Shown here piece after piece: positions 19,458-29,130 of a DNA stretch of 64,000 bases. Source of the stretch: Endozoicomonas sp. SCSIO W0465 (GTDB taxonomy: Bacteria > Pseudomonadota > Gammaproteobacteria > Pseudomonadales > Endozoicomonadaceae); contig NZ_CP092417.1 of NCBI RefSeq assembly GCF_023716865.1, forward strand, positions 5,744,001 to 5,808,000, read 5' to 3'. The notes beneath the pieces are model-generated. The model did not search any database and was not told the DNA's origin. It saw only the letters and a program-made list of their open reading frames with translations. The number at the start of each line of letters is the position of its first letter. Position 1 is the first letter of the stretch. A program made the position numbers and the translations under genes.

Positions 19458-20057
19458 AAACGCTCTTTCGCTTCCGGGCAGGTATTGAAGCGGGAATTTC
19501 GTGGCTAAAGAGATGTTTTGGGCTATCACGTTGCCACTGCAAGGGTTCTGAGCGTTTTGATTCTCATTGCTGGTTATCGGTGGTCTGTTACAACCTGGTG
19601 ATTCTGGCCAGACACCCGGCACCATCCTGATAGCCACCTCCACGCTACATGAAAGTACCTTTCCAGCATGGTGGGAGGATGTTTTCTGCCTGCTTTTCGC
19701 GTTTTTCTCCAGTATCCGTCCCAGATTAGAGAAAAAAAGGGAAGAGTTTTTGCGGCTCTCTGGAATTTCAGGAAATATCAAAACGCACGTACAATCTAAT
19801 TATGATTGCCTGATGCGTTTTTGGACGAGAACTACCTACGGGAGAGTCAGCAGTGTATCCCGTATTCAGGCGGATAGGATAATACGTCACTGCCCGTAAA
19901 ATAATAGCCTCAACCAACAGGCCAGGGTCTTGAGTTGAGAGAAACACTGCATCAGGGAAGAGGTGTTCAGGTATCACAGTGACGTGAACCAATGGAAGCC
20001 TCAAAAAACCAGGCTGGACGCACAGGAAACCCCAACGACACTGTTCGTTCTCTACGG

Positions 20058-20079
20058 CCTCGCTTTATGCGGGGTTTTT
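20058..20079 (+). terminator. possible Rho-independent terminator
   Basis: The stem CCTCGC/GCGGGG (one G-T pair) has a 5-base loop TTTAT and is followed by TTTTT. An outer AACCCC/GGGGTT pairing can extend it. No gene is evident in 19839-20057 upstream on this strand, so what it terminates is unclear; it may belong to sequence that preceded the ISNCY insertion. Confidence 0.45.
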
Positions 20080-20123
20080 GTTATTGTATTTTTTGTCGTC
20101 CCATGAGCTTAAACAGGAAGAAA

Positions 20124-21233
20124 GGGCTAAGTTACCGTTAATGGTTGAATCAGCTAAACTCCCATAAAATCTACGTTGTAGGGGAGTGATATGCAATCTG
20201 AACTCTTCCAGAATTTTATTGATTCCATTTCAACATTAACCAGTGAACAGCGAGACATTCTTAACAACTCGCTCCTTAGTACTCAAATAGAGGTTACCGA
20301 GGTAGTAGAAACCACTGACTCTGAACCTGTTTACAGTGAATCTATACCCAATAACGATAATGCAACACCTGACGTAGAAAAGAGCATACTTGCCCAATTT
20401 GCCGAAAACCCCAGGTGCCCCAAATGCAAAAGCCATAGCGTTGGTCGCTGGGGCATACGAAATGGCCGACAGCGCTACCACTGCAAGACTTGCGACTCAA
20501 CGTTTAACGCCTTTAGTGGAACGCCTTTGGCAAGGCTCAGGCACCCTGAAAAATGGAACAAGTACCTCGCAGGTATGACTCACTCTATGGTCTTGCGACC
20601 AGCTGCTGCTGAGAATGCCATTGACTTGAAAACTGCGTTCCGCTGGCGTCACCGCTTTCTTGAAGTGATTAATAATGATCAAGCAGAAGAGCTTTGTGGC
20701 ATTACTGAGCTTGATGAAACATTTTTCCGTGAATCCTTCAAAGGGCAAAGAGAAGGCCTTCCACGGCCAACCCGAAAGCGGGGTAATGATCCCAACAAAG
20801 CCCGAAAAGTCCCGGTAATGGTGGCTCGGGACCGTAATCGAAATACCGTTGACGGTGTATTAGAAAACGAAAGTGCTAATGAATTGTGCAGGCATTTAAA
20901 TGGCCGCATATCGATACAGGCCACGGTCTGTGCGGATGCACACCTCGCTCACGAAAAACTTGCTGACAAGCTTGGATTTGTCTTCAAGGAGCTGGTGACA
21001 TCAGCAGGTCAACATGTTGTTGAAGGCATCTACCACATCCAGACTGTAAATTCTTATCACAGTCATTTAAAACGCTGGATTGGCGGCGTATTCCAAGGGG
21101 TTGCAACTCGTTACCTTCCCCATTATCTGGCCTGGAGGCGAGAACTGACGGCAGCAAAAAAATTAACTGTTGGCCGGTTGATCAGCAGAATTACTGAACA
21201 TTGGTGCTTCCAACCATTAACGGTAACTTAGCC
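20124..21233 (+). mobile_element. IS1595-family element (1110 bp)
   Basis: The inverted repeats GGCTAAGTTACCGTTAATGG and CCATTAACGGTAACTTAGCC are near perfect. The 8-bp duplication is GGAAGAAA (20116-20123 and 21234-21241); the exact base of the ends is ambiguous by one position. The single gene ends inside the right repeat. Confidence 0.9.
20191..21231 (+). CDS. IS1595-family transposase
   Basis: This is a 346-residue intact protein. Residues 70-105 form a zinc ribbon (CPKCKSHSVGRWG...YHCKTC). The DDE core has ITELDETFFRESFKG near residue 168, ATVCADAHLAHEKL near 250 and the C-terminal IQTVNSYHSHLKRWIGGVFQ, which places the final catalytic residue in the IS1595 arrangement. A ribosome site TAGGGGAG lies 5-6 bases before the ATG. 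The stop lies in the terminal repeat, a compact arrangement. This element belongs to a different IS1595 subgroup from the ones at 26308 and 35576. Confidence 0.92.
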   Translation: MQSELFQNFIDSISTLTSEQRDILNNSLLSTQIEVTEVVETTDSEPVYSESIPNNDNATPDVEKSILAQFAENPRCPKCKSHSVGRWGIRNGRQRYHCKTCDSTFNAFSGTPLARLRHPEKWNKYLAGMTHSMVLRPAAAENAIDLKTAFRWRHRFLEVINNDQAEELCGITELDETFFRESFKGQREGLPRPTRKRGNDPNKARKVPVMVARDRNRNTVDGVLENESANELCRHLNGRISIQATVCADAHLAHEKLADKLGFVFKELVTSAGQHVVEGIYHIQTVNSYHSHLKRWIGGVFQGVATRYLPHYLAWRRELTAAKKLTVGRLISRITEHWCFQPLTVT

Positions 21234-21291
21234 GGAAGAAAGCTTATCAAGCAGGGCATTGTTATTTGTTATGAGATGCCCTGATGGTTGA

Positions 21292-21660
21292 TCAGAGTTG
21301 GGTAATTAAACCATTCCGCCGATTCCCTTGCGCCAGCCAGGCAATGCGGGCAAGTTGGTAGGCTCGCAGTTCTTTGTATAACGGGTGCTTTGGGTCCAGT
21401 TTCAGGTGAGTAATGGAATTAACCAGCATATTGTTGTTGACTTTTGCCGGTGGCTCACAGGCAAGAGCCAAACCACCCTCAACACCCAGGTAATGGGCGT
21501 TAACCACTTTTAGCCTGGTGTCTTTTTTCAGCTTAACATCCCTCTTATCGTCTGAGCGCAATGTGGCCAGTAGCGCTTTACCGGGAGTGACGGTCATGGG
21601 AAGGTGGGGTTTCAGGCGTTCTATAAGGTCAAGAACATAGTCCTGTTCTGATGGCTTCAT
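21292..21660 (-). CDS. unknown protein, 122 residues
   Basis: ATG 21660 (MKPSEQDYVLDL) is preferred because AGGAAA lies 8-9 bases upstream; the longer frame to 21711 has no such site. The protein is basic and contains RLKPHLPMTVTPGKALLATL and a Lys/Asp-rich centre. There is no signal peptide or membrane segment. I do not recognise the family. It may be a small chromosomal housekeeping gene: it lies beside the phosphoesterase on the same strand with a 62-base gap. Confidence 0.65.
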   Translation of the reverse strand: MKPSEQDYVLDLIERLKPHLPMTVTPGKALLATLRSDDKRDVKLKKDTRLKVVNAHYLGVEGGLALACEPPAKVNNNMLVNSITHLKLDPKHPLYKELRAYQLARIAWLAQGNRRNGLITQL

Positions 21661-21722
21661 GGTTGCGTTTCCTGTGGGGGAAAAGCAAAGTATCCTACTC
21701 TCTTTTTGCATTCAGTCCATTC

Positions 21723-22273
21723 CTACAGAGTTCTGTCTACCCAGATAAAATTATTCTGATCCAGCTTCTGCTCGCCACTCCAACGGTAAGCCACCAGTTT
21801 GCCGCCAGGCCTTGCGACACTGTAATCAACGCAGGCCACGCTGTCGCTCAAAGCCCCGGGATTACCGTCTATCCAGTAATGCCCAACAAACAGCGGCAGG
21901 CTTTTGAACCAGTCAATGGTCTCCCGGTGTCTATGAGAACCAAAGGGAAACTCGGCAATAAACTCAGCATGATCCCGGATATTTTTTCATTATGGTGGCG
22001 CAGGTAATCTCCGGTGTTATCGGGTATTGAGTAGCAGATGGCATTGAACTCATGATTGCCCATCACGGCAAGCGCGCTTTCCTGTTCTACCATTGAACGA
22101 CAAATATCGACTGTTTTCCGATGCTGACCCTTGCCATCGATAAAATCCCCGACAAATATGGCTTTGCGTTCAGGGTGCTTATAAACCGTTCCCTGTCGTT
22201 GATAGCCAAGCTTCAGCAATAGAGCTTCAAGTTCATCAGCCCGGCCGTGGATATCTCCAATAATGTCGTACAT
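21723..22273 (-). pseudogene. calcineurin-like metallophosphoesterase, frameshifted
   Basis: The N-terminus MYDIIGDIHGRADELEALLL carries the DxHG metal motif, followed by KAIFVGDFIDGKGQHR (GDxxDxG) and LAVMGNHEFNAI (GNHE). These are the metal-binding blocks of PP2A/calcineurin-like phosphoesterases. After HHNEK the frame is lost at the A-run near 21985. The other frame then continues IRDHAEFIAEFPFG to the conserved LFVGHYWIDGNP block and a stop at 21723. A one-base change explains the break, so the loss is recent. The FID-G of the second motif, where families usually have DRG, is also altered. The rebuilt protein would be about 183 residues. Confidence 0.85.
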
Positions 22274-22344
22274 TTTTATTCTTCTCGTTGGTAAATGGAG
22301 GTGTAAGATGGCGGATCAGCATCAGTCTGACGATAGAAAACCGA

Positions 22345-22857
22345 TCAACTGATCATGATCCAGGCTAGGCTGTGCTGCCAGCCTGGAAGATGTTGTTCAA
22401 TAAACTGATCCACAAGCTCCCTGGCCAGCATGCTGTGCTGAAAATCCTGATCACGAATACGCTTCAGTGATTGTTGATACTGCTTTTGATCCAACAGGCC
22501 TGCCCTGAATTGCTGTTTTAGTTTAGGCTTTTTTGCTGACAATTCAGCCTGAACAGCCTTGTACTCAGCAAGCTTTGAGAAAATCCCTTCGCTGCCATGC
22601 AACATAGCTTTCAGTGATTGACGCTTACCATCCAAAAGCAAAAGATCATTATAGAGTTCCGACAGCAGTTCTGAAGCTACCTGAACCCCAATTTCCAGAA
22701 AGTTACGACTGGCCCTGGCAAAGGTCGGTACATACCGGTGAGCACTGTACCCAGAGAACGGGGCAGTGATTTCAACGGATAAGCCTGCGCGGGAGAGGTC
22801 GGTGATTTTTCCGGAGACTGACTGACCATTGATGGTCATAGAGATAAGTTTTTCCAT
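22345..22857 (-). CDS. unknown protein, 170 residues
   Basis: The start ATG 22857 has AGAGGA 6 bases upstream. The first 40 residues form a beta-rich unit with ITDLSRAGLSVEIT, reminiscent of small sensor or PilZ-like barrels, but the match is too short to assign. The rest is helical and Lys/Gln-rich (AVQAELSAKKPKLKQQFRAG), likely coiled coil. No membrane segment. It follows the helicase gene on the same strand with about 100 bases between. Function unknown. Confidence 0.65.
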   Translation of the reverse strand: MEKLISMTINGQSVSGKITDLSRAGLSVEITAPFSGYSAHRYVPTFARASRNFLEIGVQVASELLSELYNDLLLLDGKRQSLKAMLHGSEGIFSKLAEYKAVQAELSAKKPKLKQQFRAGLLDQKQYQQSLKRIRDQDFQHSMLARELVDQFIEQHLPGWQHSLAWIMIS

Positions 22858-22956
22858 GTATATTCCTCTTTAGCGAGATTTATTAAGCGCCTGCAAGTGG
22901 GAGTAAATTGGCGCTGTTATTTTCAGGCTAATATATTCTGATTCATTGGTCAAAAA

Positions 22957-24516
22957 TCAACCCCGGTTGATATATATGGCTACTCTCAGCTCTACCAACT
23001 CCTGCACCATTTGATGCAGAGTCGCTCTGTGTTGGGGAGGCACCTGTTCCTTACAGACAAAATGACCATCCTTTATCTCAAAAGGATCACTGTCTTTATT
23101 GGAGTAGAATTTAATGGGATTGCCCAACCAGTATTTATGCCAGGCTTTGCTATCGGCAGAGAGGGTTTGCTTATTATCAGGCAGATCTTTGGTGAACAGA
23201 TCTGGCCGACGTTTCAGGTGGTGCCAGCTTTTTTCTGCCAGCTTCTCAGTGGTTGGTGGATTGTCAAAACCATCAAGGTCAAGGAATGCACTGAGCAGGA
23301 TCATTTTAAAGGACTTGGTCATGGCGGTTTTCTCAACGGCGCTTCGAAGGAAATCACCATGGCGTGCCAGCACTTTTGTTTCCTCCTTTGTCAGATCCTG
23401 CTGGTTGCCAACCAGCTGAAACCAGCTGTTGTGCTGCTGGCTAACCCGGCTGAAGGGCATCTGAATTTCATTCAGGTAATGGTAGAATTCCGTAGCGGTT
23501 GGGCGATAATCAAGCAGGGTCTTTAATGACTGGTATTCATCTTCAATACTGTCTTTCTGTTGCCGGGCAAGCCGGTTTAATAAATCGATGACGGTGGGCT
23601 CATAATTAACAAAACAGCCATCCGCCAGTTCTGCACTCCCAGAGGCAATCTGCTTTGCCAGTTGTTTAAATGAGTGGCCATTGTGTAAAGCTACAGGCTT
23701 GATCAAAAAGGATTTGTGGTTACCGATGAAGTCAATGACCACCAGATGGGTTTTCTGGTGGTGCAGCCTCAGCCCCCGGCCTAACTGCTGTAAAAACAGT
23801 ATCTTTGACTCCGTTGGACGCAGCATAAGTACGGTGTCAATCGCTGGAAGGTCTGTGCCTTCATTAAACAGGTCTACGGAAAACAGTACATCCAGTTCAC
23901 CATGTTCCAGTTGCGAGAGCGCTTCATGCCTTCGAAGCTCTGAGCCATTATAAACGGCTTCTGCCCTGTATCCTGCGGCTTTAAATTCTGATGCCATAAA
24001 CTCGGCATGTCTTTGGGAAATACAGAAGGCCAGTGTCCGCTGCTGTCGCTTTTCCTGCCAGTGGTTAAGGATATGCCTTGCCCTTTTTTTCGAGGCAAAG
24101 GCATGGGTGAGCTGGTCTATGGAAAATTTGCCGCTGCGCCAGGGGATCTCGTCGTAATCAACATGCTTGTCTTCGATGCCATAATAGTGGAATGGTGCGA
24201 GCAGGCCGCTATTGATGCCGATAATAAGGTTGCGTTCAAAGACCAGGTTGTTGTCGCAAAGGTTGAGGATATCCGCCTGGTCGGTTCGTTCTGGTGTTGC
24301 GGTCAGTCCTAACAGAAAGCCCGGGGAAAAGTGACTGAGGATATTTCTGTAGGTGGCAGCGTGCGCATGGTGAAACTCATCCACCACAATGTAGTCAAAG
24401 TGGTCACTGGCAAATTGCTTAAGATGGCTGTGGCGGCCAAGGGTCTGGACGGAAGGAGCAGGTCGGCATTCGCCGTCCGTTCCTTGCCATTATAAAAGCC
24501 AACATGGGCTTTGGGC
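22957..24516 (-). pseudogene. C-terminal half of a PLD-fused SF2 helicase
   Basis: Reading down from 24516, this half shows helicase motif II (VVDEFHHAH), motif III (GLTATPERTD), motif V (LFNEGTDLPAIDTV) and motif VI (QLGRGLRLHHQ), then about 230 C-terminal residues of uncertain fold. The first half with motif I is at 61699-62583 on the other strand. The end at 24508-24516 is the reverse complement of GCCCAAAGC, the same 9 bases that end the first half. A further one-base loss near 24445-24455 shifts the frame between NADLL and VQTLGR, so the gene was inactivated twice. The open frame from 22957 to 24387 starts at an internal Met. The intact protein would be about 810 residues. Confidence 0.9.
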
Positions 24517-24540
24517 CTGTCTCTTGATCACAAATAGCTA

Positions 24541-26239
24541 GTTCTCGTCCAAAAACACAACCAATTGAAAACTGTAGATTTTATCCTGAAAAATTAAGTG
24601 GAGCCCTACTGCTATCTGGCGACTAAACTTCCCAAGAGCAAGAAACATAAGGGATTGCCAAAAACAGAGGACTCCAAATGCGCAAAAAACGCAACCCGCA
24701 GTGTAGTATGGAACTCCATTACGTACCTCATGAAATCTGCTCCCAGCTTTCCGGTATCTCGCAATGGCTTGACGCCCATCCACAGTTCAATGACTGGATT
24801 TATGAGGACTTAAGTTCTGGTGATAAACAGAACACTGGGCGGAACGGACTATCAGCAGAATCCGTTCTTCGTGCGGCACTCCTGAAACAGTATTTGAATT
24901 GTGATTATGACTACTTGTCGTTTGTTTTGATGGACTCCATGCTCTTTCGAGACTTTTGTCGCCTCGAACCAAACCAGCGCCCCAGTCGCTCCAGTTTGCA
25001 TGGGCTCATCAGCCTTCTTACTGCATCTACATGGGAACGGATTAATAACTGTCAGCTAATGACCGCTAAAGATCAGGGTATTGAAAAAGGGCGCACTGTG
25101 GCTATTGACAGCACAGTCACCGAATCGGATATCAAACCTCCTTGCGACAGTGATCTTTTAGCCAGTTCCGTTAAAGAAATTTGTCGGCTGCTGGAACGGG
25201 GACAAACACTGACAGCGACACCGCTTTATGAATATACCCATCACAACCGAGCCGTAAAAGATGCGGCCAGAAAGCATCTACGCTGGCAAAGAAGAGCGGC
25301 ATCAGCATTATAAAAAACTGCTGCAGTTGACCCGAAAATCCCGGAAGGTACTTATCGAAGCTACTGTCACGCTAGCAAACGCCCGTCAGCAGGGGCAGTG
25401 TCTCCTGGCTGATGATGCCGACAAGTGGCAGGCCGATGTGGATCACCTGTTACCCCTGGTGGATGCAATAGTCTCCCAGACAGAGCGCAGGGTCTTTAAG
25501 GGTGAAAAGGTGCCAGCCCAGGAAAAAGTGGTTAGCCTGTATGAACCCCATACGGATATCATCGTAAAAGACAGGCGGCAAGTACAGTATGGCCATAAAC
25601 TGAACCTGGTTCAGGGAAAAAGTCGATTGATCCTGGACCTGGTTATTGAGGAAGGTAACCCAGCGGATTCGGACCAATTCATTCCGATGATGGAAAGACA
25701 AAAAGAAATTTATGGTCGTGTACCTCGCCAGACAAGCGGTGACGGCGGATACGCGTGTCGCGCTAATTTGGAAAAAGCCAAGGCCATGGGAATCAGCGAT
25801 GTAGCTTTTAATAAGAAGCGCGGACTTGAAGTCGAAGAGATGACTAAAAGTCAGTATGTGTATAAAACGCTCTTTCGCTTCCGGGCAGGTATTGAAGCGG
25901 GAATTTCGTGGCTAAAGAGATGTTTTGGGCTATCACGTTGCCACTGCAAGGGTTCTGAGCGTTTTGATTCTCATTGCTGGTTATCGGTGGTCTGTTACAA
26001 CCTGGTGATTCTGGCCAGACACCCGGCACCATCCTGATAGCCACCTCCACGCTACATGAAAGTACCTTTCCAGCATGGTGGGAGGATGTTTTCTGCCTGC
26101 TTTTCGCGTTTTTCTCCAATATCCGTCCCAGATTAGAGAAAAAAAGGGAAGAGTTTTTGCGGCTCTCTGGAATTTCAGGAAATATCAAAACGCACGTACA
26201 ATCTAATTATGATTGCCTGATGCGTTTTTGGACGAGAAC
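24541..26239 (+). mobile_element. ISNCY-family element, copy 2 (1699 bp)
   Basis: The ends are GTTCTCGTCCAAAAAC and its complement, with a TAGCTA duplication at 24535-24540 and 26240-26245. It lies in the IS50-like end. The same hexamer was used by copy 3, and TACCTA by copy 1. Confidence 0.93.
24678..26037 (+). pseudogene. ISNCY-family transposase, 2-bp deletion
   Basis: The transposase starts MRKKRNPQCSMELHYV and is complete except for a two-base deletion near 25273 (AGAAAGCATC against AGAAAATGCATC in copies 1 and 3), which shifts the frame after DAARK. The second part continues in another frame to APS and a stop at 26037. Motifs are as for the copy at 16650: AIDSTVTESDI, SLYEPHTDIIVKDRR, DGGYACRANLEKAK, FRAGIEAGISWLK. 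An intact copy would have about 450 residues. Confidence 0.9.
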
Positions 26240-26307
26240 TAGCTACCTTGTTCTATCATTTCTCGTAACTGTTCAGCACCCCCACATAAATCTGGAATTT
26301 TCTGATT

Positions 26308-27338
26308 GGCTCTTTTCCAATTCCAGACTGCTATGTAACCAGCAAGTTGACTAAGGGCTGAAGAAGACTTTTGCCTCTTCGGCCAATATTATGCAAAAAC
26401 TCAAAAAAGCCAAGGTAAAGGGGTAAAGCCTCTTGGGATATTCCCCTGTGAGGCCTTAGCCACGAGCGTAGAAGTGACCAAAACCCCTCCATAGTATTAA
26501 CATGCACCTCGTAAATACCGTCTTTGTCATCATCACGAGCATACTCACCTTTGCCGTGACAGACCGTTTTATGTCTGAAGCCCCAGCTTTCAAGGTCATC
26601 ATAGATGTTGTATTCATCGGTATAAATCTGGCTCTGTGGGGCTACGTGTTTCTTGATAAATGGTTCGATTGTCGCCTTCTTAACGTTCGACAGCATGTTG
26701 ATAATGACCTGACCTCCCCTTTGAATCATTCCCAATACCGGCGGTTTGTCTTTTTCAAGAGTCCCACGGCCCGGAGCGCCTTTAAGCCTTCTTTTTCTCG
26801 GTGGACGATCCAGATTTTTTTAATGCTTCAGGTGTCCCTTGTGACCAGCTACAATGTAGACCTCGTCGAATTCAACTTCGCCATCAAGAATCACTTCAGG
26901 CTTTCGGTCAACAACACCATTTCGTAAGACTGTGGTCATATGGTGTGCATCACTGACACACAGATCAAGTTCCTGAGCTATCTGGCTGTTGGAGACGTTC
27001 AGCCCCATTAAATAGAGACAGGCAATCCAGACTTTGAGTGGTCGGTGGTGTCCTGCGAAAACCGTATTTGTCAGGTCATCGAAGTAGCGCTTACAGGACT
27101 TACAGTAATAGTGCTGGCACTCTACCTGCACATTGTCGTGTCCATTCTTTTTGACATTCTCAGAATCACAGTGCGGACAGAGAACAGTGCCATCTGGCCA
27201 GCGGTTCTCACGGATCATCTCAAAGCAGGTGTCATTACTGATGAGATCTGAGATTCGGCCTATATTCATGGTCAATGCTGGCGATGGCTAATTATATCCA
27301 CCAAGGATAGTTCAGCAGTTCGGAATTCGAAAAGAGCC
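26308..27338 (-). mobile_element. IS1595-family (ISXO2-like) element, copy 1 (1031 bp)
   Basis: The ends are GGCTCTTTTCCAATTCCAGA and ...GGAATTCGAAAAGAGCC, with an 8-bp duplication TTCTGATT (26300-26307 and 27339-27346). It is inserted near the left end of the IS66. It is one base shorter than the copy at 35576-36607. Confidence 0.95.
26331..27269 (-). pseudogene. ISXO2-like transposase, frameshifted
   Basis: From ATG 27269 (MNIGRISDLI): zinc ribbon CPHCDSENVKKNGH...YYCKSCKRYF, then EVEFDEVYIVAGHKGH with the first catalytic residues. A one-base loss near 26828 (ACACCTG against ACACCCTG in the other copy) ends the frame at GHLKH. A further change of frame at a run of seven A is shared with the other copy. 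The C-terminal half (NMLSNVKKATIEPF, YTDEYNIYDDL, NTMEGFWSLLRSWLRPHRG) is open to 26331. Confidence 0.88.
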
Positions 27339-27776
27339 TTCTGATTTTTATACCATCCTCTTAAGCACCATTTTTCCACAATATTCGCCAGCATGATTCC
27401 AGAACTACCCGCAACTATGTCGGCTGAGATTCTCTTGAAAGAGAATGCAGAGCTGCGGATGAGAGTTGCCTGTCTGGAAGAGCGATGTCGAGAATTGGAA
27501 GAAAAGGTTGGCAAGAACAGTCAAAACAGCAGCAAGCCGCCATCGTCTGATGGTTATCAAAAACCTTGTAAAAACAGTAATTCTCCAGATCATTCTGACG
27601 ACCTTTCCGCAGATAAAGGTACCGATCCATCGGATGAAAAACCCAATCCTAAAAGTCTGAGACAGTCTTCTGGTAATAAAGCCGGTGGAAAGAAAGGGCA
27701 TCAGGGCACTTGTCTTAAACAGGTCGATATCCCTGACTATATTGAGTACCTTCCGGTTAAAGAATGCAATAAATGT

Positions 27777-29103
27777 GGGGCTTTTACAGGTTGGCGGATG
27801 AAAAGTGAGGGGTTGCAACAGAAATAGCCTTCAGAGGAAGATTGATTTGTAAGGATCAAAACTTCTGAAGGATCAGACATGTCTGCAACCCCATCACTTC
27901 GTCCTATGTTCGCATTTCCTGGCTGGGTAATCGAGCGAATTGATATTGACTGGAATATCAAACATGCCTTTGTCCATCTCCGTCGGGATGGCCGTATACA
28001 ACACGTCAGATGTAGTAAGTGCGAAACACCTATGGGGCAGATGAAGACAAACGATCGAAGCGTTCAGGATCTGCCACTGGGGACTCTTCAGGTAAATCTT
28101 CTCTTCACTGCATTTCAAGGGCGTTGCTCTCGTTGCGGTAATATAGAAACAGTCACGCCTCCGGGGCTTGCACCTAAAGCTCAAGCAACAGAGCGACTTA
28201 AAAGGCATGTCAGCCATCTATGCCGCTATATGCCATGTGACAAGGTTCCTGAATTCATTGCTATCTCTGGCGGCACCGCTCGTCGCTGGGATAAAGAGAT
28301 GCTCATGAAGATGCTGCCTGCACCCAAGCGGGATGGTATTCGCGCTCTTCTTATCGATGAAAAATCCATTGGTAAGGGGCATCATTTTTTAACCGTTGCT
28401 CTGAATGCTGATACCGGTGAAACGCTGTTCCTTGGTGAAGGAAAAAAGAAAGAAGTTCTGGATCGGTTCCTTTCCAGTCTGACAGAAGAACAAAAAGCAA
28501 GCATTGAATGCGTTGGTATTGACCGTGGTGGAAGCTATCAGGCTTCAGTGAGAGAGCATCTGCCAAACGCCGATATTGTATACGACAAGTTTCATATTAT
28601 TGCCAATTACAACGATGTGATTGACCAAATCAGGCGCAGGGAGTGGCGACAGGCAGAAGAAGAGGACAAGCCGTTTATCAAAGGGCAACGCTTTAACCTG
28701 TTCAGAAATCCTGAGAATTTAACACCAAAAGGGCAAAGTAATCTGAAGGAGTTGTTAGCCATGAATGAGGATCTCAATCAGGCATATATCCTGAAAGATA
28801 TGCTAAAACAGCTATGGACGTACAAATATAAAGCCTGTGCCAGAAAGTGCCTGGACAACTGGATAGCACTTGCCAAAGAAACAGGGATATCCGAGTTAAA
28901 GAAGTTCGCCAAGGGGTTAGACAGAGCTAGAGAAGGGTTACTGTCATACTGCCAGCATCGTATAACCAGCGCGAAAATCGAAGCCTTCAATGGGGTTATC
29001 AAACGGATCATCTATAAAGCATGCGGTTACAATGACCTTGATTACCTATATTTGAAAATTAGACAGGAGGCTCTGAAATGATCAGCCAACCTGTAAAAGC
29101 CCC
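27777..29103 (+). mobile_element. ISL3-family element, copy 1 (1327 bp)
   Basis: The ends are GGGGCTTTTACAGGTTG and CAACCTGTAAAAGCCCC, a perfect 17-bp inverted repeat, with an 8-bp duplication ATAAATGT (27769-27776 and 29104-29111). It is inserted in the IS66 fragment. The copy at 59980-61306 is the same length. Confidence 0.95.
27879..29081 (+). CDS. ISL3-family transposase
   Basis: The protein is 400 residues with an intact frame. The N-terminal zinc finger has CSKCETPMGQ and CSRCGN pairs. ISL3 core motifs follow: LLIDEKSIGKGHHFLTVAL (first Asp), GIDRGGSYQASVREHLP, and DIVYDKFHIIANYNDVIDQI (second Asp). Near the C-terminus is AKIEAFNGVIKRIIYKACGY, with the catalytic Glu and the N-x-IK signature of the family. 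It is identical in sequence to the copy at 60002-61204. It is probably functional. Confidence 0.95.
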   Translation: MSATPSLRPMFAFPGWVIERIDIDWNIKHAFVHLRRDGRIQHVRCSKCETPMGQMKTNDRSVQDLPLGTLQVNLLFTAFQGRCSRCGNIETVTPPGLAPKAQATERLKRHVSHLCRYMPCDKVPEFIAISGGTARRWDKEMLMKMLPAPKRDGIRALLIDEKSIGKGHHFLTVALNADTGETLFLGEGKKKEVLDRFLSSLTEEQKASIECVGIDRGGSYQASVREHLPNADIVYDKFHIIANYNDVIDQIRRREWRQAEEEDKPFIKGQRFNLFRNPENLTPKGQSNLKELLAMNEDLNQAYILKDMLKQLWTYKYKACARKCLDNWIALAKETGISELKKFAKGLDRAREGLLSYCQHRITSAKIEAFNGVIKRIIYKACGYNDLDYLYLKIRQEALK

Positions 29104-29130
29104 ATAAATGTCAGGCGTCTCTTCTTGATA

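Larger units (their letters stand above)
16650..19630 (+). pseudogene. ISNCY-family transposase, triply broken
   Basis: The coding sequence runs 16650-17849 and 19466-19630. It is disrupted by a one-base loss near 16664 (CGCACCC against CGCAACCC in copies 2 and 3), a four-base AAAG insertion near 17822, and the IS66 at 17850. Recognisable parts are RNGLSAESVLRAALLKQY, the AIDSTVTESDI first catalytic motif, the SLYEPHTDIIVKDRR motif, YGRVPRQTSGDGGYACRANL, and the C-terminal FRAGIEAGISWLKRCFG. These match the ISNCY (ISDol1-type) group, usual length about 450 residues. Confidence 0.9.
14795..19832 (+). mobile_element. ISNCY-family element, copy 1, carrying IS1182 at its edge and IS66 inside
   Basis: The terminal repeat GTTCTCGTCCAAAAAC is found at the left (first base at 14795, repeated at 16513 after IS1182) and inverted at 19817-19832. 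The target duplication is TACCTA (14789-14794 and 19833-19838). Excluding the IS66 and its duplication, the element is 1704 bp, consistent with the 1701 bp of copy 3 plus a 4-bp insertion minus a 1-bp deletion. Confidence 0.9.
24517..26264 (+). mobile_element. IS50-like element end, interrupted by ISNCY
   Basis: 24517-24540 reads CTGTCTCTTGATCACAAATA then GCTA, and 26240-26264 continues TAGCTACCTTGTTCTATCAT. Without the ISNCY this equals the start of the IS50-like element at 62584-62626. The end resembles the Tn5/IS50 inside end (CTGTCTCTTGATCA). The adjacent 9 bases GCTTTGGGC are the expected 9-bp duplication size. Only about 43 bp of the element remain, cut off by IS66. Confidence 0.85.
26265..29130 (+). 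mobile_element. IS66-family element, copy 4, truncated, carrying IS1595 and ISL3
   Basis: Parts of the IS66 are 26265-26307, 27347-27776 and 29112-29130. They start with the terminal repeat GTAACTGTTCAGCAC and stop at the codons for SLLD. After 29130 an IS4-superfamily element begins, and the remaining 1.1 kb of IS66 is gone. No matching duplication for the outer end is found, so a deletion or recombination removed it. Confidence 0.88.
27393..29130 (+). pseudogene. tnpC: IS66 transposase N-terminal fragment
   Basis: The first 128 residues are at 27393-27776 and identical to the intact copies up to the zinc motif CNKC. ISL3 splits it there (duplication ATAAATGT), and seven more residues follow at 29112-29130 before the sequence ends at the next element. 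The catalytic core is missing. Confidence 0.9.
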
